Of a stretch of 64,000 nt of DNA, positions 25,583 to 37,500 are shown in pieces. The notes beneath the pieces were generated by a model, which ran no database searches, had not been told where the DNA came from, and saw only the letters and a program-made list of their open reading frames with translations. The position numbers and the translations under genes are program-made. The first letter of the stretch is position 1. Each line of letters starts with the position of its first letter. The stretch comes from Neodiprion pinetum (Eukaryota > Arthropoda > Insecta > Hymenoptera > Diprionidae), in contig NC_060234.1 in NCBI RefSeq assembly GCF_021155775.2, positions 3,162,001 to 3,226,000 on the forward strand, given 5' to 3'.

Positions 25583-28500
25583 GAATCGAGAAAAAAATTC
25601 AAAAAATAGAAACATAACGAACGAGATGGGTAGAGAATGTAAAACCAGAAAAAAAGTATATCCCGCGGTAAAGAACAGGGATAGTAAAAGAAAAAGAGAA
25701 TGTGAAAGGGAACTCCGGGCGAGCTGAAGGGAAAAAGAAAGACAGTAGGGAAACCATAATCATAAATTAGGTTAAAGTGCTGGGGAAGTGGTTAGTACTA
25801 AGGTACCGTAGTACGTTAGGCGAGGCATGGATAGATAGATATAGAGTTAAACAAGGTCCAAGGGTAGGGGTGAAGAAAAAGGCAAATGGAAAGATGTAAG
25901 AACGGAGCGGAGGAAGAGGCGAGGCGCTGACTACTTCGTCTTGGCAACAAGACTCGAAGCGGCGATGCACAGAGAAATATGAACCAAAGTACCTCGCGGA
26001 ATCCAGCAGTTGAATACCGAATTACAAACGAGTTTATCAATCTTCACCCTCCGAGCGTAATTCCGTAGACCAGATGGAAGAAATTCGAAATTAATTTCCA
26101 CCGTTAGTCGGTGTTGCTTTTTTTTTCTTTCTTTAATTTTCTTTTTTTGCTTTTCCACGTCAAAAAGTTTCCATCCCGCGCGACAAAAAAATTTGGCTGA
26201 ATTTTCGTTGAAGGGTTGAAACGCGATTTCCACACGCCGGGATTGACCAAGCTTGGAACAAAGAAGGCGTTCGGAGCAAAGTGTTTTGTCAATGGTTTTA
26301 CGAGTTTTATGAATTCTTCGACATTTTCTATCCACTGTTTGTCGGGAACAAAAAAAAAATTTATTACAAAAACGTGGAATAGTGCACAGAAGGGCAAAGA
26401 AGAAGCAAGGAGCGAATTTCAAAGCAAACCAATAACTGTAAGATTTTTTTTCCGGATTTTAATCAGAGGCATCTCCCTTTCTCTCTTTTTATTCACCCAT
26501 TTATATTACTTTTCATGTTTATTGAATTGCGATCCTCAAATACTTGCGATATTTCCCAGTTTTATGTTATTTTCATCGTTTTGTCGTACGTGCAAGTCTT
26601 GTTATTTACACACCCGACCATTGTTTCGTCAATTTTCCTGTCGTTACTCATCTTATTTGTCATCTATTCCTTTTATAATTTTACCTATTTATTTATTTAT
26701 TTACTCATCGCCTAACCTAGTTCTATTCATTTCAACCTATTTTGATCTCTCTTCTGCATATCCGTAAGACGTCGTGTGTTATAAATTTTTGCAGGTTTCC
26801 TTAGGCCAGGAACGAACGACAATGCGTCGAGTAATTTTGGGCTGCTGGATCAAGTCGCGGCTTTGTTGTGGCTACAGGAAAATATCGCTGAATTCGGTGG
26901 TGACCCTAACAGCGTAACGCTCGTCGGCCATGGCACTGGCGCAATATTTGCCAACTTATTACTCATAAGTCCTGTGGCCAGCAAGGGTGAGTTTAGCTTG
27001 AAAAAGCGCAAAGGATGGGGCGAAAAAAAAAGAGAGCGTAAAAAACGAGAGCGATCCATCACGGATGGAAAAGAGATTTGCTGAGGTAGTTTTTTCGTTT
27101 TGTTATCCAACGGGGTTAATTGAAATTGAATCATAGTATACCTTACACCTTTCCAATCAGTCAGGAGTCCTTTAACGTTTCATCCGTCAAATTGATTAAT
27201 CTAAGTCACTTGAAATCGTATAAAGTTTGGGCTTCACTCAACTTTGTCTACAATGCAAGATCGCGAATTGACGTAAAGTTATTTCGAATGGCGTTGAATT
27301 TATTTCACATTACTCGAAATCGAAATTAGCAGCTAAAATTACTCGAAGGAATTTGAATACACAAAGTTATGTAACCCCTTGATATCATCACCTTGTTTCA
27401 TTTCCTACTACAACATTTCCTGTCAATTGCATCGTTCAGTACACGAGAATAATCCGGGTGAGAAACATAGCCGACAAATGAAAGCAGTCAGAACCAGTCC
27501 ATTTTTTTGATCAGTATTGCAAAGAGACGTTCTTGAAAGATAACGCAGATATCGTTTACGTCACATTAAGCGGCAAATCAATTATTTCTCAGGTAACGGT
27601 TTATTCAAGCGTGGAATTCTGATGTCTGGATCAGCACTGAGCGCCAATGCCATTGGAAAGGCCCCGCTACAGGTCACAAAGCAGGCAAGAGATGCACCGC
27701 TTATTTCTTATCGAACCTGACCTGTTTCCTTTTCAACTGCGTTCCGAGTCAGGAGGAAAATGACTAGAAAGAATTAATAATGAGCATTGGAAGAGGGATT
27801 TTGGAAACATCGCCATGCTTTTGACGCACGGTTTCTTTTCGGCTTTACCGCAGGTCGCCCACGCTCTCAACTGCCCGACGGCGTCCGACGAGGAATTGTC
27901 AAATTGCTTGCAGAATCGACCCCTCGATTCCCTCCTTGGTGTTCGTATCGACAAGCCGTTACACGTACCGGCTTACGCCCCTCTGATTGACGGCGCAGTT
28001 GTGCTTAAGAACCCGTTCGACCTGATGGAAAGTATCGAGATATTCGGCAGGTGAGGCTGAGCGCTTTATTAACGCGACAGAATTTTTTGCTCTTCAGAAG
28101 TTTTTTACATTAAACAATAACGGTGATCTGTCGTTTCTCGATATCCGTAGGTACGATTTGATGTACGGTGTTACCGAGTCGGAGAAGTTTCACGAACTTC
28201 CACCTGTCGCTCTGCTACACGGACTTCTCGAAAACGAGAGGGACAACTTTCTGCGTGAACATTTAAAGGTAAAAATATTAATAACGACACGTCATGGCCG
28301 AGGGGCGTAAACAGTCCCTTGAAAATCACTTGGAATCGCTTGAACTCGTAAAGTCACCTGATGTCATTTGGAGTTGTGAAATCACTTTGGGTCACTTCAA
28401 ATCACGTGATATTAGTCGATGTCACCCGAAGTCATGATGTGATTCATTCTCACTTAGAGTTATGAAGTCATTTAAGCTAACTTGAAATCACGCGATGTCA

Positions 28501-31500
28501 GTTGATGTCACTCGAATTCGCAAAGTCACTTGATGTCTCTTGGAGTCACGAGGTCACTTAAAGTCACTTGAAATCTCGTAATGTTAGTCGATGTCATCCG
28601 AAGTTACGAAGTGACTCAATCTCACTCGGAGTCGTAAAGTAATTTTCAAGTAACTTGAAATCACCTGAAATCACTTTGAAATCACGTGATGTAACTTGAC
28701 GTCGCTCGAAGTCTTTTAAAATCTCGAAGTCCTGAAGTTAAGTGTACACGAGTGTTTACATCCTCGGTCATGACTGAGGTGAATAAAAAATAGCCAAAAT
28801 GGCTCCAGTTGTCACTTTCGATTCAGTTTGAAACAATGCCAAAAATGGATGTTAAAGTGTTTTTGAGTTTGCAGGCGACGCACGAGCTTGAACCAGAGCT
28901 GGTCCTGTCAAAGATCCTGGAGCACTACGGTGATTACACGGACGGATTTACGAACGGTTTCGCGATTAAAAATCGTGAATTAGTGCTGCAGGCGTTATCG
29001 GACAGTGGCACGGTTGCCCCCCTCATCATGACCGGGAAATTGCACGCCAAAGTCAACCCGAAGAGTTACATGTACGTTTTCTCTCACCCCAGAGCGATGC
29101 AGGACTACTACGGGGTGCGTAAAATCACTTGATAGTTGTGACATTTTTTAGCATCGGGAAAAAAAACTCAATCACGGATTGGAATAGTATTATCAAAAAT
29201 TTATGCAGCAATTTTCCCTCTCAAATTGCGCGCTGTTTGATGGACATTCGGATTCGAATGTATGGGAAGAATTAGTCACCCAAGGAATAGCAAATTCCAT
29301 CTTCGCAATTTCACCAATTCGCTCTGCAATTTCACCTCCCGCTCGGAACGGGAAGATCGCATTGTGATTTTATCATCCCGTAGCAGCATCACCAGCGAAC
29401 GGTCCACGGGGAGGAACTGCCCTACATCCTGGGAATCCCGGTCGGTGGTGGGAAGTACCATTTGCAAGAGAGATATAACATCGGCGAAGTATTGTTCTCC
29501 GAAGCGATGATGACCTGGTGGTGTAACTTCGCGCATACCGGGTGAGTCGGCTAACGATCAAGGATCCTTGTCGCTGATGCTAATTAACCCTGCTCGGTCA
29601 CACGTCGGTAGAATCGCATAACTGTCGCACTGGGTGAAATTCACCCGAAAAGTGATTTTTTGCTTCAAAAATGAATTCTAAAAATAAAGGAAAATAAAAA
29701 ATATCTAGTTGTTGTTTAACGATGGCAGGGAAAGTTCTCTCTGCAGTTTTCCTAATCAAAATTGATTGTTTAAATATTGTAAAACATCGGCAAAGTTAAA
29801 GTATGTGCCAAAAATGTCGAAAAAATGTCTTTATTTCGCTTGAAAGATGGGGTCATCAGGGCCATTTCCACGATTAAGGGACTCTACGAGGAGTTTGAGA
29901 AATGTTTGGGGTGAAATTCACCCCAAGTGACCGATTAAGGTTAACTACCCTAGGCCTTCAATTACGATGTCACCCTAATAAGATTTCTTCTTACCAGTCA
30001 GAAATTTGTTCATTCTCAAATTTCAAATTAACGAAGAAAATCAGAGGTTTGTGCTGTTAACACAAGTTTTTCGCCGCTTTGTTGTACGCAAAGTAAAACT
30101 TTAAATATAAAGTATTGAAGATTGATGAATTTACCGTGTTCTGCATGATTTACTGTAAGTAATTTCGTGATAATTCCAAAATCCTGCACTCCTGTTGATG
30201 TTAAATTTGAACTGATCATTCCTGGAAGTACATACTATACTATGCTCTACAATTTGTGCAACAGGTTTGAATATTGAATATATATAACGTTTTTTTCGTC
30301 TCACTTCTTACGCCATTTGAGGTTGTGTCTGAAATATACCGGACGTCAGTTGTTATAATTAAGAAACAAAACAAATAGATGGATAATAGAACAAACGGAC
30401 AGATGAGGCTGTAATGATATAATGAAAAAGAACATTTGTAATAGCGTGTATACGAGGAGAAAGTAGATTGGATGGTTAACTTTTCACCAGAATAGAGGAC
30501 ATAAATATAAATTAAATGAAAAGAGCAGAATTTCGAGAACATGGAGCGTAATTTTAACAGCTTACGGGCGAAACCCGATCCCTGGAATAACCATTATCCC
30601 GGGCAAATAGATATAATATATGCATATATGGTCAGGTTGCAGCGGAGCCTGAGGGTGAGGATTCCAAAAAGTGAAACGATACATGCGGTGCTTGAAAATT
30701 CGATGGTAATTGAAATTGTCGGGATGAAAACGAGGGTGGGAAAAACGGGAACGAAAGTGGATCGAAGAGAATCGAAATCAAAGCGATGAAAGCCGTGCAT
30801 CGACGCGTTAATCTTCCCACGTTAGCAGCGTACTCGGTAATATCCGTGCGCGTTATTTGATGTCTACGCAACTTTTAACGGAAATTAGAATCCTGTACAC
30901 GGTACTGATGCAGTGTCAAAGCTTCTGTTACCCATTATTCACAGAATTCTATGACTCGAATAGTACGACATCCACTGTGAGCTATTTAATACGGAGTTTG
31001 AAGTGATTTTAATTTCCTTCGACGTGTCATTGATTCAGCTTGAATTAATGCAGATTTATTAAAAATCCCACCAGACCGGTGAAACTCATCAATTAAAGAG
31101 AGGCGTGAAGTCGTTTCAATTAAATTTCGAGTCATGGATGATTTTCAGTCGAAGAAACTGCTGATCAAAGCTTCGCTCAGCCAGTTAAAGTCATTCAAAT
31201 ACACACCAATAGCGGCGCGTCGTCGATTTTCTCGACAAATCATACGTCGAGATAAAAGGGAGCGCGTATCTTTTCTTTAAACCAGATCTCTCCCGGCTCG
31301 CTGCAGATAATTATACGTCGCGTCGAGACGCGGAGAACTCGAGGGCATTGTATTGATTGGTGTAATTGGACGCCAGGCTCGTGCTGCAAGGTGCGGAAAA
31401 AGGTTGAATAAAAAGAGTGCTAGAGAGCTGGAATACGGACGCCTTCTCACCGGCAAAGGAGAGAAGGAGAGAGAGAGAGAGAGAGAGGGAGAAGGACAGA

Positions 31501-34500
31501 GAAACGAAGAGGTATGAGAAAATCTTGGGTTGACGGAGCAGTCGGCTGCGTTTCTCACACCGTATAATTATACTTCCGTCGGTCGGTAGCTGCCTACTAC
31601 ATCTCTCCTGGATCTAATTCCCTTTTCCCAAATTGAAATAAAACTTTAATCCAACATTGGTAATAACCTTACTACGGGAAGAAAAAAAAACAAATTGGAA
31701 CAGAAATTCGCTTCGCTGGTGTACTAAATCATCGGATAGAAAAGTGGAGGGGAAAAAAAAAAGAAATAACTACGAACTGAACAAGGTGAGAAAATTCCTT
31801 AGACAAAATTGCAATATTTTGCATCACGGTGAAACTTTGACGAATGTTTTGCAAAACAGATGGAGGAGAAGAAGAAAAAATAAAAAAATTCTTCAACATT
31901 TCGGTACAAGATTTTATACAAGTTTGAAATTACGTCGTTACCAGATTGAGTTAATGAAGAAATTTTGATGACGGTAAAAATGCGGGCTACTCGATAATTA
32001 CAGTAAAATAAAAAGAACTGCATGAGATACGACTTTAGGAGAAATGATAGAACAAGAATAGAAAATAGACGAGGATGGGGATTATGGAATAGAAGTCAAG
32101 AATTCTTTGGAATATTTGACGCGGCTTGTCGATAAATTTCAGCTAACACGAGTTTCGCAGGAATTTTTTTCTTCCTGCTGTAAACGCGGTTAATTCTGAC
32201 GTAAAGATATGTATTTCGTTGCTATGGTGTAGACAGTCTCTAATTAGCGATTCGTAAGTGCGTGCGTATCTGTAGGTACATAGGCTTAACCATATTGCCG
32301 TGTTCGGCAAACTTTAATTAGACAAAAGGCTAATTAACCACGATATTCAACGATCTCGGTCCTTCGGGATGAGAGCGTCTTGGATTCGCGCTCTTAATTT
32401 ACAAGTTACAGACGCACCAGCCCTCCGTAATGGTGCGTAGTTTAGAGCTAGCTGTGTTACCCAGACTTCACGACTCCGTGTCGATGAAACGAGACTCAAA
32501 ATCTTCGGGGAAGCAAAGCTATGCAAACGACTAAAAGCCGCCGGCTCTTGTATCCTTCAACATCCCGACTACCTGATCTCGTCGAGTTCAAATTCACCGA
32601 TAATTATAATCAGCGCTACATTATTTAAACGAAATTTCAACCACTGTCATATTTGGTAATAATCACCCTGGAAGAGACGGTCCGTTACATTCCTCGGAAA
32701 GTTAGGGTATGTCTTTTTTTTAATGATCACCTCACGATACGGTGGACTTTGCTCGACCGAATTCCTCTTTCCAATATTTCGTTCCGGCCACTCGCTCGTC
32801 GGTGAGCAGCGTCAATTGCGATGAAACAATCACAGGCTGATGGGTTTCAATTGTAGTCTTTCAATTTTACCAAATTGGTAAGCGAGCACAGCGTGTTGAT
32901 TGGGGAACACCGAGTGGTCAGGTGCACAACGCAAATGTGTGCTGAATAAAGTGTCATCAAATTCACGAAATCATAACCGATTCCATGGGCGGGCAGAACG
33001 TCAATTGCACCTGACGAACGTTTGAACCCAATGAAGGTCCTCTTCGCGGTACACGATTTTTATTTCAACGCGGTGAAAATCAGCGAAGAAGGATTGCAAC
33101 GACGCCTCAAACTCCCCTGATTGGTTGAATTTGAATTTTACTTCACGTCCTCCTGCACGTCCTTCTTCCTCTTCCGTTTAACGGGCTGCCACACTGTTTG
33201 CTTGGGATCGACTGACGACAGTTCTATACTGCCGAACAAACGTCCTAAGCAAACGTGTCGGCGGTGGTGGCAGTTTGGAAAAAAACGCACTGGACCAAAT
33301 AGCTCACCGGCTATCGCCACGGTGCAAAGTTTGACTATCCTTGGGTTGTAGCTCGATTACACGCGCATCGTCTCATCGGACTTGTCGCTGAAACTACCGA
33401 ACAGCGATCTGCAAGGAATATACTTGTGCAGCTCAGTATTTTCTCATTAATTAAAAGGACTTCTGTGCCCGTCTGGCTTGCTCTTGCTCTTTCACCTCCC
33501 CCTTTGTGTTTGTCCAACTCGTGCAAGGGGCTGGCTCGCTTCGCAGCTTTTTGTTAGTTGTGCGTTTATCTTGACCTGGCTGAATTACGTTTGTTCAGGA
33601 ATCCTAACGCCCCGAGAAGATCAACATTCCTGACCGATGGAGCCAAGGAGTGGCAGCAATATGAACTCGACTGGCCCGAGTATGACCCTGAAAATCAGAC
33701 CTACTTCAACCTGAGTGAGTACGACAAAATTATACCTTTATTGCGACACGCCTCGCAGATACGCTCCCAAAACTGTGCAACGATTCGAAATGCTGAGTGT
33801 TTCCGAAGTTTGTTGAATCGCATTGTCTTTCGAGTATTTTCAAGGGTTATCTTCACTCAAGTCAAGTGTTCACCCGACGAAAGGTCAATCGATTTACATG
33901 AAGTTTTGAAAATTTGCAAGAACATTTGAATGCATGAATTCCTGAAGTGAGGAAGGCACTAATTGGATCAATTCAATTAGACGATTTTATTGCATTTCGA
34001 TTTTTCCATCACAAGATTATCAGTCTTGAATCATTCCCAGGTTACGCTTATCGAACGTCAACTGAAAAAGTCACATTAAACCGAAGACTTGAATAAATTC
34101 CCATAATAATCCCTTCTGAATCTAATTTCTGACTTTAGCCATACCACCGGAAGTTGGTACACGGTACAGAGATGCGGAGATGAAGTTCTGGAACGAAGAA
34201 TTACCGGAGTTAATCAGACGGCCGAACGGTGAAACGATGCCTATCTCTGTCGATACGCCGATAAGAGGAAGACCGACGATTTTGGACATCGCTGATGGGT
34301 TGATTGGCCGTTCAGGTCAGGCAAGGCCGGGATTTGACTACGGAGTGAAGACTTACCAGCGGCCTGAACAAACGAGAGAGTCATCGGGGACGGAAACGGA
34401 GAGTGTGAATACGTTTCCAGGGTTGTTCAACCCGGCTAAGATCGGACAGGAGAGTACAGGAGCGGACGAAGACATCGCAACGACGCCGCAGTCGAACACG

Positions 34501-37500
34501 AGTCGGAGTTCATCTGCGATATCGCTGGTTGTCGGCTTTGGCGTGGTGTTCCTGCTGATAAATTTAACCGCATTTTTTTACCTTTACCACAAGCGGCACA
34601 GCCTGAAAAACAAGGAAAAGAGCCTGAAGCGAAGGCTGAGCCAGAAGGATGAGGGCTCAAAGCGGTCAAAGGTGGATAAACAGGTCGTGAAGAATGTTGA
34701 ACTTGGGCACAAGAACGACAGCAAACCAGACCTGAACGAAGTTCTGAAGAGTGACAAGGCTTACGATAACAATTCAAATTTTGGTAGACGGTCGAAACTC
34801 TCGCGGCAAAATTCCAGCTCGACCATCGACACCCACATCAAAGTCAGAGAGTGGATTCAGCAGGAAATAGTTCACAGGTCAGTTTATTCGTACTGTTCCA
34901 CTTCATTGAGATCAATTGTTTTCACCCTAATCCAAGAAACAGTTCCAAAATCTTTCCCTAAATGCCACGAGGAAGCCACCAATATTCGGCAAACAGCTAG
35001 GAAGCGATTCAGTATGGGAACTCTACGCGCAATTAAAACTTTCCCGAGAAATTGTCTGACACACTTCCTCTTCCGAAAATCTAGCACATGAGACAGCTTT
35101 GCTGGTGTCTTAGTAAATAGCGCCTGCGGAAGACAAAGGATAGCGTAAATCGATGGAAAAGCAAAAGATTTCACGCATGACCACTTAGCGGTAATGCCTT
35201 CTCTGCGATACTTAACGCTCGTGCTTTTTACGGCCCGTTAATAGTTTCGAAAGTGTTTTCCCGCAATAGGTTCAGCTCTTCCAGTCAAGCCATGCAATGT
35301 TCCCAGCTTTAATGGCACGAATTTGTCAGCCTCACGGCTGTTTCGAGTAGCAGGTTTCGCAGCACTGTTTCCCAGATTCGAGATCAACTTTCGTAGAGTA
35401 GTACCATCTGCGCACCGTCCCCTTGCAAGTTACAACCCTCGCGATGATGCAAGATGGGAACATAAAGTCGAAGGAAAGTGTGTCATGTAGACGCATATCT
35501 CAGTACCAGCTGGTCTCCGCATTCGGTACCCGAAAATCATTTCTGTCATAGACCATTGCTGCTCATTGCTCTGCAACCTAGTCAGGACCGATTTAACAAA
35601 ACTCCGCATTTTCTTTTACTGTTCCAGATGCTCTCCAAGGTTTCTCCGTAAGACACGAGAAACCCTGCAAAAGGAGCACCAAGAGAAGTTGAGTAAGCAG
35701 CAGGAGGAGGAGCGGCGCAAGCTCCAACTCGAAAAGATAATGAGCAGGAAAGAGGAGCCGATATACGACTCAAATCCGAAGATCACCGTAAGACCCGGGA
35801 AGAAATTAAAGCCGTCCAGGGTTCCGAAGGTCTCAGTGGCCATCGACGCGACTCCAGCGACTAGGACCGAATCGGTACTCAACCAGATTCCGATCGAGCT
35901 GGCACAAGGCGATTCAGCACCGTTTCAGAACCGACTGGACGATCTTCACTCTGAGACCCCGGATTCGAGTTCAGGCGCCACTGCGCCACAGGTTGTGGTC
36001 ATAGAACATCACCACTCGAAGAGTGACCCGCTGCCTATGGACACGGCAGCAAAGGTCAGTGAATCAGACTACGGTAGTGGAAGCAGTCTTTACGCAAAGG
36101 TTAACACGAAGCTGAAGTCAAGGCTGCCGAGGATCGGTTCGCCGCAGAGTTCAACCGGAACAGGAACGGGCAGCGAGAACTTGTACGACCAGGTGTCGAC
36201 GGACGACAGCAGCCTGCACGTGACTTCGAAACTGACGACCTTCGGGGGCGGTGACATCAACGTCACGTGCAGGGAGCCTTCCACGGAGGTGCGGGACACC
36301 GTGAGTCCAGAGGAAGCACTGAGGACCATAAAGCGCAGGAAGTACCCGAAGGTGCTGCCGGACATCGAAAAGCGCCGTTCCCTCCCAGCACCGAACAGCC
36401 TATTTATGCCAAAGCAGTACGCCAACTCGCTGAAGGACTACAAAAACGGCTCACAGCCAAATTCACCATCGGGGAACAACCTTCCTCCACTTCCACCTCC
36501 GCGAGTATTTGGCACCTCGAAGAGCCTTGACCTTGCCGAGGAGGGGGATCAGGTCGAGGCTGAGCCCATAACCACGAACCTGCATGTCGGGCCTCTCCTG
36601 AAACGGCAAGACTCCACGAACAAGAATAACTCAGATCCGAATCTCATCGAGGCCTTCAAACGAAACGAGCATATTCCTATGACTAAGCCTACGATAAATC
36701 AGTCGCAGAGTTCGGGAAACATCAACGGTAATATTCACGGGCTGGAGCTCAGAGCTGCCGAACAGCTGTCAGCACCAAGCCTAAACCACGCGGCTGGATT
36801 CTTGGGGAACAAGGTTGGCAACCCGAACTGGTACAGGGCAAAACCGAAACCTCTGGAGCCTTCAAGTGCTACCCCTGATTTTACTATCGGGAATCCAAAC
36901 TGGTACAAACCTTTAGCGAGTCTCAGTGACGGCAATATATCACCAGCTGTTATCACCGTTCCTCCTTTCGTGGAGAAGGATGCAAATTTCAGCAAGACAG
37001 CTGGTGGTGGCTCAACCCAGAACTTGATCCCAAACTCTTGTACGACCAACAGCAGCGAAAGCTTACAGCCGAGTGCTATTCTGACGCAAAACTGGGAACC
37101 GAAGGGACCTGCGGTGGAACCGAAAATCGTAATCACTCCGAGAGTTGGCAACCTCTTAGGACAGTCGGGACAGAGTCTTAGTCACAGTGTATCGAATATG
37201 TGTCAGAGATTGATCAACCAGGAAGATAGACAGGAGCCGAAGATCATAATAACCCCGCACAACTGCAAAGGCCCGGGAGTGGCAGCCGGCCTGAAGCAGC
37301 CGAAGATAATAATAAAGCCGTCCACGAATCCGCATAAGACCAGGGACAACAAAAACATACCGAAGGTATCAGCGATCCCCTCGCCGGAGTGTCAGAACCT
37401 GAGGAACACGGAGAAGGACAAGAGTTTCGACAGGGATCATCTCACCCTCGAGAAACCCCCGCTGAAAGAGAAGCCCAAGGTCACTAGGATACCCTCGTTC

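Noticed and set aside
25139..25615. 158-codon minus-strand frame
   Set aside because: Contains the (GA)n microsatellite read as Ser-Leu repeats and lies inside a neuroligin intron.
26216..26767. 183-codon plus-strand frame just upstream of a neuroligin exon
   Set aside because: AT-rich, Phe/Ser/Leu-rich, no family resemblance; it ends before the acceptor at 26794 and is intronic.
27671..27676. GT donor CAG|GTCACA as the main splice site
   Set aside because: It would remove four residues from a segment whose length is otherwise the same as in vertebrate neuroligins; kept only as an alternative.
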